Source: an uncultured Desulfatitalea sp. (lineage in GTDB: Bacteria > Desulfobacterota > Desulfobacteria > Desulfobacterales > Desulfosarcinaceae). Taken from it: a stretch of 64,000 bases of DNA. A program made the translations under genes and the position numbers. Position 1 is the first letter of the stretch, and the number at the start of each line of letters is the position of its first letter. Of the stretch, positions 1 through 7,476 are shown in pieces. The DNA is taken from assembly GCA_937868765.1 (NCBI GenBank), contig CALMNL010000011.1, positions 62,001-126,000 of the forward strand, written 5' to 3'. Below the pieces are notes generated by a model, which saw only the letters and a list, made by a program, of their open reading frames with translations, searched no databases and had not been told where the DNA came from.

Positions 1-1442
1 CCATCGCCTGCCTCCGGCCCGGGCAGATCCGGCAGCTCTGGGAATACGGCCGGCGCCTGGAAGCCCACTACCGCCACCCCCTGGATATCGAGTGGGCCAT
101 CGACGGCAAAGGCAAGCTGTTCATTTTGCAGGCCCGGCCCCTGCAGCCCGCCCAGACGGAGTGGGGTTCGCCCCGGGCCGCGGCGCCGGGCGGTACCGGG
201 CCGGTTGCCGGGCATGCGGTCCTGCTGCAAAGCGGCGCGCCGGCCTGCGAGGGCACGGCCTGCGGAGCGGCCTTCGTGATGGCCACGGATCACATGCTGC
301 CCCTGGTGCCCGAAGGGGCCATTGTGGTGGTGCGCGAGACCTCGCCGCGCTACGTGCCGCTGATGGGGCGCATCCAGGCCATGATCACCGACGTGGGCAG
401 CGTCACCGGGCACATGGCCTCGGTGGCGCGGGAGTTCCGCATCCCGACCCTGGTGGGCACCGGCGATGCCACGCGCACCATCGTCCATGGCCAGGAGATT
501 ACCGTGGATGCCACCCGCGGCATCGTCTATGCAGGACGGGTGGAAGAGATCCTGGCGACCGTTTGCCCCATCAATCCCATGAAGGACAGCCCGATTTACA
601 GGGCCGTGCGCACCGCCCTGCAACGCATCGCGCCGCTGAATCTCCTCGATCCCAAGAAGGAAAATTTTTCGGCCCAGGGTTGTCAGACCTTGCACGATAT
701 CATCCGTTTCTGCCACGAGATGGCCATGCAGGAGATGTTCCGCATCGGCGATCAAGTGCACCGCGAGCGGGCCATCGCCGTGCCCCTGCGCATTCAATTG
801 CCGCTGAACATTTACCTGGTCGACCTGGGGGGCGGATTGCGGCCCGATTTCGCCGCGCCGGCGGCCGGACGCGAGGATGTGGTCAGCCGGCCGCTCAACG
901 CGCTGCTCGACGGCATGTCCCACAAGGGGGTGAGCTGGTCCAACGACGTGGGCTTTCAGTGGTCGGGGCTGGCCTCGGTGCTGGCCCAGTCCATGATCCG
1001 CGACCCCCTGGCCGAGGGCGGCATGGGCGGCCCAAACTATACCCTGGTCTCCCGGCACTACATGAACTTCAGCTCCCGCCTGGGGTATCATTTCGCCACC
1101 ATCGACACCTACTGCGGGCCGGTGGTCAACGACAACTACATCACCTTCTCCTTCAAGGGCGGCGCCGCGGATATCGGCCGGCGCACCCGCCGGGCCGGCC
1201 TCATCGCCGGCATCCTCAAGGGGCTCGACTTCAAAGTGGAGCACAAGGTGGACATGGTGCGCGGCCAGATGAAGAAGTACGACGAACGGCTCACCGCCGA
1301 GAAGATCAACATGCTCGGCCGGCTGCTGGGCTCGGTGCGGCTGCTGGACATGGTGCTCACCGACGACCGCCAGGTGGAATGGTACAGCGAACAGTTCTTC
1401 AAGGGGAATTATACCTTCAAGATTCCGGGGGCAGGCGACTGA
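1..1442 (+). CDS. PEP-synthase/PPDK-like phosphotransferase, 3' part (5' end outside window)
   Basis: The reading frame is open from the first base, so the 5' part lies outside the window. The first visible residues are the end of a PPDK_N ATP-grasp domain (DIEWAIDGKGKLFILQARP). Next comes a PEP-utilizers swivelling domain with its catalytic His in the context GSVTGHMASVARE. The last ~290 residues are not the PEP-binding TIM barrel of true PEP synthase: no GTND-type motif is seen. They match the C-terminus of the 14321-16945 protein instead, sharing PLNLLxP, HDIxRFCHE, SRLGxHF and NYIxFxFKGG. The protein probably transfers phosphate from ATP through His to an unknown acceptor. It ends 13 bases before the convergent SprA-like gene. 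Family assignment is firm; the substrate is unknown. Confidence 0.85.
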   Translation, partial: IACLRPGQIRQLWEYGRRLEAHYRHPLDIEWAIDGKGKLFILQARPLQPAQTEWGSPRAAAPGGTGPVAGHAVLLQSGAPACEGTACGAAFVMATDHMLPLVPEGAIVVVRETSPRYVPLMGRIQAMITDVGSVTGHMASVAREFRIPTLVGTGDATRTIVHGQEITVDATRGIVYAGRVEEILATVCPINPMKDSPIYRAVRTALQRIAPLNLLDPKKENFSAQGCQTLHDIIRFCHEMAMQEMFRIGDQVHRERAIAVPLRIQLPLNIYLVDLGGGLRPDFAAPAAGREDVVSRPLNALLDGMSHKGVSWSNDVGFQWSGLASVLAQSMIRDPLAEGGMGGPNYTLVSRHYMNFSSRLGYHFATIDTYCGPVVNDNYITFSFKGGAADIGRRTRRAGLIAGILKGLDFKVEHKVDMVRGQMKKYDERLTAEKINMLGRLLGSVRLLDMVLTDDRQVEWYSEQFFKGNYTFKIPGAGD

Positions 1443-1455
1443 ACGGCGATTTGCT

Positions 1456-2208
1456 TCAGGCCTGCAGATCGATCTGGCGCCCCGTGCTTTTCCAGGATGG
1501 GCGCCGATCAGACCATTGCGGGTCATAGCCGCCCGAAAATCGAGGGGTGGTGGACTTATTGGTAGAAGTGGCACGCTCGCCGTGTTCCGTCGTCGATGCT
1601 TGCGCCGTTTCGGCTTTGCCGCTCTCTTGCGGCGGCGCTGCCGGGGCCGGTTCGGCGGTTTCGGCCGAGGGCGCACCGGCCTGGGTCTTTTCCGACCGGG
1701 CCCGGGCTTCGGCCTGGGCGGCGCGGGCCGCCACGGCCCGGTCGGTGCCCGAGGGCTGGGCCGGTGCCAGGGCCGCCCGCTGCACCTGCTGCATCTTGGC
1801 GATGGTGGCTTCGGGGGTGTTCTCGGCGCTCATATCGATCTGGACCTCGCCGCCCACCGCGTACGTCTTGCCGTCCGGTCCCCGCTGATACTCGTAGGCG
1901 GCGCCGCCCCGGACCACGCCGCCGCCGGCGGCCATGTGGGCCTGTTCGTGGGCCTTGACCTCGGCATCGCGCCGTTTCAGGTCGCTGACCTGCTGTTTTT
2001 GCTCGCTGCTGAGGTTCTCTTCGTCTTTAGATGCACCGGCGCCGTCGTCGTTCCTGGCATTCTGGGCCTCTTTGGAAAGGGTGACCCGATCCTGGGGTTC
2101 GGCCATGGCGATGGCCGGTTCTGACGCCTGGGCGGTGTTCGGGACGCCGCCGACGACGGCCTCTGTGCTTATGTATAACCGGCTGATACCATATACATTC
2201 TGAATCAT
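1456..2208 (-). CDS. SprA-related putative metalloprotease-like protein
   Basis: A 250-residue protein with a family-typical central block. An HEQAH motif (HExxH, residues 87-91) is followed by a Gly-rich stretch and a conserved segment around GPDGKTYAVGGEVQID. The flanks are low-complexity, rich in Ala, Glu, Gln and Thr, and predicted disordered. This pattern fits the SprA-related family (CJM1_0395-like), whose HExxH suggests a zinc peptidase but whose biochemistry is poorly known. There is no signal peptide or membrane segment. An AAAGGAGTG ribosome-binding site precedes the ATG at 2208. It lies convergent to the PEP-synthase-like gene and is probably monocistronic. Confidence 0.75.
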   Translation of the reverse strand: MIQNVYGISRLYISTEAVVGGVPNTAQASEPAIAMAEPQDRVTLSKEAQNARNDDGAGASKDEENLSSEQKQQVSDLKRRDAEVKAHEQAHMAAGGGVVRGGAAYEYQRGPDGKTYAVGGEVQIDMSAENTPEATIAKMQQVQRAALAPAQPSGTDRAVAARAAQAEARARSEKTQAGAPSAETAEPAPAAPPQESGKAETAQASTTEHGERATSTNKSTTPRFSGGYDPQWSDRRPSWKSTGRQIDLQA

Positions 2209-2368
2209 GGCCGCACTCCTTTACCCACCGCAGGACACTCCCTGCGATATCTCTATCGGCAGGGGCGGCGGAGAACTTTAATTCAATGTCTCGGAAAATT
2301 TGGTTTTCTGAAACGAGATGGCGGCCTTTACGGTGGCGACGGCCCCGATAGCGACGCGGCGAGGTCGT

Positions 2369-2983
2369 TCAGATCACCGCGGCGATTTCCCGCTGGAGGG
2401 TTTGAAAGTGGCCCCAGAAGGAGTGGTCCGCCCCCTGGATGACGTTGAGCCGCGCCTCGGCGTGCCAGTGCGGCAGGCAGAGGTTGATCCGGCTGGGCGG
2501 GGCCAGATCGTCCAGGCTGCCGGTGAAGACGCTGTGCAGCCCGGGGATGGCCATCTTGGTGAAATCGACGAAGGCCACCGGCGGCGCCACCAGAAAGATC
2601 CGGTGGGGATGGTCACCGGCGCTGCGGGACCAGTTCGTCAGAACCCACGCGCCGAAGGAGTACCCGGCCAGGTCGATGCGCTGGAAGCCGAGGTTCTGGA
2701 GGCAGGTGATCGCCGCCTGGACGTCGGCCTGCTCGCCGATGCCGTCTTCATGGTGGCCGCTGCTGCGGCCCGTGCCGCGGAAATTGAAACGCAGGGTGCT
2801 CCATCCTTCACGGTTGTAGGCCTCGGCGATGGCGGTGACCACTGCGTTGTCCATGTCACCGCCATAGAGGGGATGGGGGTGGGTGATGACCACGGCCTGT
2901 TTAGGCGATGCCATCAGCAAGCGGCCTTCCAGGCGGACTTCGGCGTCGTTGAAAAAAATGGTCTTTTCCATGGTGCTCGTCAC
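2369..2983 (-). CDS. alpha/beta hydrolase
   Basis: A 204-residue single-domain alpha/beta hydrolase of the short bacterial type related to dienelactone hydrolases. It has an HPHPLYGGDM oxyanion-loop segment (residues 35-44), the nucleophile elbow GYSFG with Ser109, a likely acid Asp near 158-159, and His187 in GADHSFWG. This gives a complete Ser-Asp-His triad. It is cytosolic and likely an esterase or hydrolase of unknown substrate. The longest start is GTG at 2983; an ATG at 2971 is an alternative, and neither has a strong ribosome-binding site. It lies 42 bases downstream of the CBS-ACT gene on the same strand and may be co-transcribed with it. Confidence 0.85.
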   Translation of the reverse strand: MTSTMEKTIFFNDAEVRLEGRLLMASPKQAVVITHPHPLYGGDMDNAVVTAIAEAYNREGWSTLRFNFRGTGRSSGHHEDGIGEQADVQAAITCLQNLGFQRIDLAGYSFGAWVLTNWSRSAGDHPHRIFLVAPPVAFVDFTKMAIPGLHSVFTGSLDDLAPPSRINLCLPHWHAEARLNVIQGADHSFWGHFQTLQREIAAVI

Positions 2984-3025
2984 CGTGCCTGTTGAGGCGC
3001 CCTGGGCGCGTTGGAGTGCGTCGTT

Positions 3026-3709
3026 TTATTCGCTGAATATTTTGCGCCGGTTCTCGCGGTGATCCACCATATACAACAACTGGGCCATGCGGCCGATCTG
3101 TTCCAGCAATCCATCGGTTTTTTCGCGGTCGATCTTATAGACGCGGAAGTATACCCGGCGATACCCCTCCGGGCAGCGCTTGTAGGAGGTCATGATGCTG
3201 GCCATCTTGCCGCCGATCTGCCGCACCAGGTTGGCCACCTCCATGATCGAACCAGGCCGGTCTTCGAGCATTATGGCGATGTGCAATCCGCGGTCCTGCA
3301 GGCCGGTCAGGGAGACCAGGGCGCTGAACAGATCGTGCTGGGTGATGATGCCCGCAAGATCGCCTTTGCCGTCGACCACCGGCAACGCCGCGATCTTGTT
3401 CTTCTGTAATACTTCGGCGGCCTCTTCGATGGTGTATTCCTGGGGAACCGTGATGGCCGGATGGCTCATGATGTCGGAGACTTTGATCTTGTCCAGCAGG
3501 TAGATCAACTCATGCACATCGAGCGTGGTGGCGTCCGAAGCCGAGGCGCGCTTCAAGTCGCCGTCGGTGAGCATGCCCACGAGCTTGTCTCCCTTCATCA
3601 CCGGCAGTTGGTGGATCTGGTGTTTCTTGATCAGATCCATCGCCCGCTTCATGGAATCGGCGGGGGTTATGGTAACCACGTCTCTGCTCATCCAGTATTT
3701 GACCAGCAT
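3026..3709 (-). CDS. CBS-domain pair plus ACT domain protein (AcuB-like)
   Basis: A 227-residue cytosolic regulator. CBS repeat 1 (about residues 1-58) has the HQLPVMKGDKLVGMLTDGDL signature and CBS repeat 2 (about 76-132) has IAALPVVDGKGDLAGIITQHDL. A C-terminal ACT-like domain (about 140-215) follows. CBS pairs sense adenine nucleotides and ACT domains sense small ligands such as amino acids. The same architecture occurs in proteins annotated AcuB, although a role in acetoin use cannot be inferred here. An AAGGAGGAG ribosome-binding site supports the ATG at 3709. It follows the universal stress protein gene by 69 bases on the same strand, suggesting a shared energy- or stress-sensing unit. 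Confidence 0.85.
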   Translation of the reverse strand: MLVKYWMSRDVVTITPADSMKRAMDLIKKHQIHQLPVMKGDKLVGMLTDGDLKRASASDATTLDVHELIYLLDKIKVSDIMSHPAITVPQEYTIEEAAEVLQKNKIAALPVVDGKGDLAGIITQHDLFSALVSLTGLQDRGLHIAIMLEDRPGSIMEVANLVRQIGGKMASIMTSYKRCPEGYRRVYFRVYKIDREKTDGLLEQIGRMAQLLYMVDHRENRRKIFSE

Positions 3710-3778
3710 GGCCTCTCCTCCTTGGTTGGGTGGCTCGGGTTGATACGCTTTTCACGGGCATGCGGGAAGGAATTCTTC

Positions 3779-4249
3779 CTATTGATCGAAGAACTTGTCC
3801 CCGCGGATGCTCAGCAACGGGATGGGGCTGCGGCGGTACATGGCCCGGGCGCAGGACCCCATAACCACATCGGCCAGATCGGTGCGGCCCTTGGTGGCCA
3901 TGATCAGCAGATCCGGCGTCTCTTCATCGATTACTTCCAGCAGTTTCTGATAGGGCACGCCGATGCGCACGATGGTTCGGGTGGTGCCCGGATCGGCGTG
4001 ACAGCTTTGGATCAATTTGTTGAGCTCTTCATGCCGTTCGCGCAGGCGTTCATTGATGAACTGGTCAAATTGGAACGTGGCATAGGTCGCCATGATGCTT
4101 TGAACAGCGTCGATGTCCCGTTGATTGATGACGTTGACCATGAGCAGGTCGGCCCCCAGGTCGTCGGCCAGTTGGACGGCATACTGGGCCGTGGGGAGGG
4201 CGTATTTGGAAAAATCGACCGCTACCATGATGGTGTGGATGGTGGCCAT
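3779..4249 (-). CDS. universal stress protein (UspA family)
   Basis: A 156-residue single Usp domain. It starts with the usual beta-strand and acidic loop (HTIMVAVDFSKYA). It ends with the nucleotide-binding signature ATKGRTDLADVVMGSCA, close to the G-2x-G-9x-G(S/T) pattern of ATP-binding Usp proteins, so ATP binding is likely. It is cytosolic and induced by stress or growth arrest in other bacteria. AAGGAG lies just upstream of the ATG at 4249. The CBS-ACT gene follows on the same strand. Confidence 0.9.
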   Translation of the reverse strand: MATIHTIMVAVDFSKYALPTAQYAVQLADDLGADLLMVNVINQRDIDAVQSIMATYATFQFDQFINERLRERHEELNKLIQSCHADPGTTRTIVRIGVPYQKLLEVIDEETPDLLIMATKGRTDLADVVMGSCARAMYRRSPIPLLSIRGDKFFDQ

Positions 4250-4314
4250 GTCGCGCTCCTTTCATCGTTGCGTCAATTATGGGATTGATGCGCGTACTGC
4301 CTTGAATAGCAAGG

Positions 4315-4344
4315 AGCATACCATCCCGGCAGCGCTTCTGTCAG
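4315..4344 (-). promoter_or_regulatory. candidate sigma-70 promoter for the universal stress protein gene
   Basis: On the minus strand CTGACA (4344-4339) and TATGCT (4320-4315) are separated by 18 bases, about 65 bases upstream of the ATG at 4249. The -35 is one base from consensus; the -10 is weaker. Confidence 0.35.
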
Positions 4345-4466
4345 TCAATAATTTCCAGAAATAATTATAGGTTCTGCTTCGGCAAGCGGTTCGATGCGTT
4401 GGCGCTCGTGTCGGACTTCTTTACATGCTGTCAAGCGTGGAAAGAACCCTATGTGAAAATCGCCTG

Positions 4467-5129
4467 TCAGGATCCGGGGGAAACCAGCCCCTTCCCGATG
4501 GCGTAAGCCGTCAAGGCGGCCGCTGTGTGCAAATCGAGCTTTCTCATGATATTGGCGCGATGTTTGTCTACGGTTTTAGGGCTGATAGCCAACAGCGAGC
4601 CGATCTCGGGACTGGTATGCCCTTCGGCGACCAGTTTTAATACCTGCACCTCGCGGGATGTGAGATTGTCCCAGGTCATGGGGTCGCTTTGGGTTTTTCT
4701 TTCTCCCAGATACCCGTTCAAGATCTTGTCGGCGATTTCCGCACTGAAATATTTTTTGCCTTCGAGCACCCGGCGAACAGCGGTGAGCAACTCAACCCGC
4801 GTATCGTTTTTCAAACAATACCCGTCCGCACCTGCCATGAATGCGCTTAATATATGTTCATCGGAAGTGCGCAGCGTCAGCGCAATGATTTTGGGTTTAG
4901 CGCTGTTGCGTTTGATTTCACGGATGACCGAGGGGCCGTTCATCTTGGGCATCTGTAGATTTATCAATACAAGGTCGGGCTTTAATCTGTTGGCGTAACG
5001 CACGGCTTGCAGACCGTCGCCGGCCTCACCGATGACGCAATAGCGGTTATCGGCCGTCAACAGGGAGCGCAGTCCTTCACGCATCAGCGTCTGCTCTTCG
5101 GCAATGACGATGGTGTATTGTTTCCGCAT
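4467..5129 (-). CDS. LuxR/NarL-type response regulator with degenerate receiver
   Basis: A 220-residue regulator with an N-terminal receiver (about 1-122) and a C-terminal LuxR helix-turn-helix (about 155-215, LTSREVQVLKLVAEGHTSPEIG). Thr85 and Lys107 of the receiver are present. The phospho-acceptor position in LVLINLQMPKMNG is Asn57, not Asp, and the acidic pocket is Glu11-Glu12 rather than Asp-Asp. The codon reads AAT, so normal phosphorylation is not expected and activity may be constitutive or controlled another way. A longer open frame exists upstream, but the ATG at 5129 has a GGAG site and begins exactly at the receiver fold. It is divergent from the NAGGN operon; no kinase is adjacent. 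Confidence 0.88.
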   Translation of the reverse strand: MRKQYTIVIAEEQTLMREGLRSLLTADNRYCVIGEAGDGLQAVRYANRLKPDLVLINLQMPKMNGPSVIREIKRNSAKPKIIALTLRTSDEHILSAFMAGADGYCLKNDTRVELLTAVRRVLEGKKYFSAEIADKILNGYLGERKTQSDPMTWDNLTSREVQVLKLVAEGHTSPEIGSLLAISPKTVDKHRANIMRKLDLHTAAALTAYAIGKGLVSPGS

Positions 5130-5676
5130 GGTTCCAATCGCTCTCCGGAACTTCGATGGATGATGTCGCCACCCTGCCGCATGCATGTGGCTTGAAAGAC
5201 TCTGGTGCGCTCCGGCTCGAGGAGAAGTTCAATACAGCCATGGATCGTAATGTACTGTGAAAGTATTTACGGTCATAGGTGCGATATCTCCAAGAAATAT
5301 GTATTCGGCAATACATAGTACTAAGTAAAATACCATTCAACCTTTTCCCGGTAAAGCCGGCTCAGGCTCGATGCCTCGCAGTTAACCGCAGTGCGGATAC
5401 GCCGGTGATGCCGAGAAAGGGGCGCAGTAATTGAAAAAGCCTTTATCGGTAAGGTGTTGCCAGCGGTAGCATCCAAAATTTCATGGAAGGGGGCGGCCGC
5501 CTCGCGCAAAAACGCCGATTAGCGGCAATTCGCAAATACATGCATGGATTTACGCAAATACATAATGCCGACCATTTACGCGCGGCGCCCATAAAGGTAG
5601 ATGAAAACATTGCGTGATTTGAGCAGGGCGCAGCCACAGCGCAGCGTTCGGCCAAGGAAAGGAGCAGGAACTCAAA
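5130..5676. other. intergenic region between divergent LuxR regulator and NAGGN operon
   Basis: About 550 bases without a credible gene. It is visibly more AT-rich than its neighbours, especially 5230-5340 and 5520-5580. It must hold the promoters of both divergent units. The clearest feature is a pair of direct repeats at 5531-5563. A GGAGCAGGAACTC stretch supplies the ribosome-binding site for the ATG at 5677. Short frames here have no recognisable protein content. Confidence 0.6.
5531..5563. repeat. two 11-bp direct repeats, 22-bp period, upstream of NAGGN operon
   Basis: CGCAAATACAT occurs at 5531-5541 and again at 5553-5563, exactly 22 bp (two helical turns) apart. ATTTACGC occurs at 5548-5555 and 5574-5581. 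The position about 115-145 bases before the operon start suits an activator or repressor site. No regulator is identified. Confidence 0.5.
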
Positions 5677-7449
5677 ATGTGCGGCATTTGCGGGGTCGTC
5701 AACCTGAACGAACCTGCCATCGATGTGGAAGCAATCTCGCCCATGCTCTCCAGGCTTGAATCCAGGGGGCCGGATGCGGCCGGGGTGTACCTTCAGGGCA
5801 GGGCGCTGCTGGGCCATCGGCGGCTCAAGATCATCGACTTGAGTGAAAAGGCGCAGCAGCCGATGGTCGATGCCTTCCTCGGGCTGACGATTGTCTACAA
5901 CGGCGCCATATACAATTACAAAGAATTGCGAACCCAGCTGGAAGATAAAGGCTATCGATTCTTTTCAAACGGCGATACCGAAGTAATCCTGAAAGCCTAT
6001 CACCGTTGGGGGGCGGACTGCGTCGCGCGCTTCAACGGCATGTTCGCCTTCTGTATCCTGCATCGCGACGATGGGCGGCTTTTTTTGGCACGGGATCGGC
6101 TCGGCATCAAGCCGCTCTACTACATTCACAACTCTTCGTTTTTCGCGTTCGCTTCGACCCTGCCGGCGCTGCTTACCCTAAAAGGCGTTGACACCCGCAT
6201 CGATCCCATCGCCCTCAACTACTACCTGTCGTTTCACTCCGTCGTCCCGCCGCCGCACACCATCCTCCAGGGGGTTCGCAAACTGCCGCCGGCCACCACG
6301 ATGACCGTCGAGCCCGACGGGCACGTGCAGACCCATCGTTATTGGGAATTGAACTTCCGAAGGGAAGCTTGGGAACAAAGGCTCGAGGAAAGGGAGTGGC
6401 ACCGGCGGTTGCACGACGCCCTCATCGCCTCGGTCCGGCGACGGTTGACGGCCGATGTGCCCGTGGGGGTGCTTTTGTCCGGCGGCCTGGATTCGAGCCT
6501 GCTGGTCGGCCTGCTGGCCGATGCCGGACAATCGGGATTGAACACCTTTTCCATCGGCTTCGAGGCCGCCGGAGGGGAAGCGGGGGATGAATTCCACTAC
6601 TCGGATCTGATCGCCGAGCGTTTCGGTACGCGGCATCACAAGATCAAGGTGGTGACCCACGGCCTTCTGGCGGCCCTGGATCGATGCATCCAGGCCATGA
6701 GCGAGCCCATGGTGAGCCACGATTGCATCGGCTTTTATCTGCTCAGCCAGGAAGTGGCCCGGCACGTCAAGGTCGTCCAAAGCGGTCAGGGGGCCGATGA
6801 GGTATTTGGCGGCTACCACTGGTATCCCCCGATGATGACCAGCGCCGAACCCGTGCTTGATTACCAGCGGGTCTTTTTCGACTGCGATTACGATCGCTAC
6901 AAGACCATGGTACACCCCGATTACCGGCAGGGGGACTGGAGTTTCCGGCTAGTCCAGGCGTTTTTCGAACGGCATGGCGAGGTACCGGCCATCGACAATG
7001 TGCTTAAACTGGATACCACGGTCATGCTCGTGGACGATCCGGTCAAGCGGGTGGACAACATGACCATGGCCTGGGGGTTGGAAGCGCGGGTGCCGTTTCT
7101 CGACCACGAACTGGTGGAACTGGCGGCCCGCATCCCCCCGGACCTCAAGGTCGGACAGGGCGGCAAGCACATTCTGAAACAAGTGGCCCGGCACATTGTG
7201 CCCGCAGCGGTCATCGACCGCCCCAAGGGCTATTTTCCGGTGCCGGCGCTCAAATATATTCAGGACGAATATTTCGAATACGTGGCCGAGACACTTTGCA
7301 GCGAAGCCGCCCGCAAGCGCAATCTTTTCGACCCGGCCTATGTGGATCTGCTGCTCAGCGCACCGCTGGCCCATCATACCCCTTTGAGGGGGTCCAGGCT
7401 ATGGCAGATCGCCTTGCTGGAGCGCTGGTTGAGCATCCACCGCATTTGA
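5677..7449 (+). CDS. N-acetylglutaminylglutamine amidotransferase (AsnB-like)
   Basis: A 590-residue member of the glutamine-hydrolysing asparagine synthase family. Met is followed by the nucleophile Cys2 (MCGICGVV), which opens the Ntn glutaminase domain (about 1-210). The synthetase domain follows, with the PP-loop LLSGGLDSS near residue 268. Together with the next two genes it forms the known trio for N-acetylglutaminylglutamine amide (NAGGN), an osmoprotectant dipeptide described in rhizobia and pseudomonads. In that pathway this enzyme amidates the C-terminus using glutamine nitrogen and ATP. The gene order amidotransferase, ligase/acetyltransferase, M42 peptidase is what separates it from an ordinary AsnB. 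Start codon choice is fixed by Cys2. Confidence 0.92.
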   Translation: MCGICGVVNLNEPAIDVEAISPMLSRLESRGPDAAGVYLQGRALLGHRRLKIIDLSEKAQQPMVDAFLGLTIVYNGAIYNYKELRTQLEDKGYRFFSNGDTEVILKAYHRWGADCVARFNGMFAFCILHRDDGRLFLARDRLGIKPLYYIHNSSFFAFASTLPALLTLKGVDTRIDPIALNYYLSFHSVVPPPHTILQGVRKLPPATTMTVEPDGHVQTHRYWELNFRREAWEQRLEEREWHRRLHDALIASVRRRLTADVPVGVLLSGGLDSSLLVGLLADAGQSGLNTFSIGFEAAGGEAGDEFHYSDLIAERFGTRHHKIKVVTHGLLAALDRCIQAMSEPMVSHDCIGFYLLSQEVARHVKVVQSGQGADEVFGGYHWYPPMMTSAEPVLDYQRVFFDCDYDRYKTMVHPDYRQGDWSFRLVQAFFERHGEVPAIDNVLKLDTTVMLVDDPVKRVDNMTMAWGLEARVPFLDHELVELAARIPPDLKVGQGGKHILKQVARHIVPAAVIDRPKGYFPVPALKYIQDEYFEYVAETLCSEAARKRNLFDPAYVDLLLSAPLAHHTPLRGSRLWQIALLERWLSIHRI

Positions 7450-7476
7450 GGGCGGGCGAAGGTTTTGGAGGCTATC

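Noticed and set aside
92-1528. 478-codon plus-strand frame over the first gene
   Set aside because: It is a shifted frame, Arg/Gly/His-rich; the true frame contains the His-domain motif and continues from the window edge.
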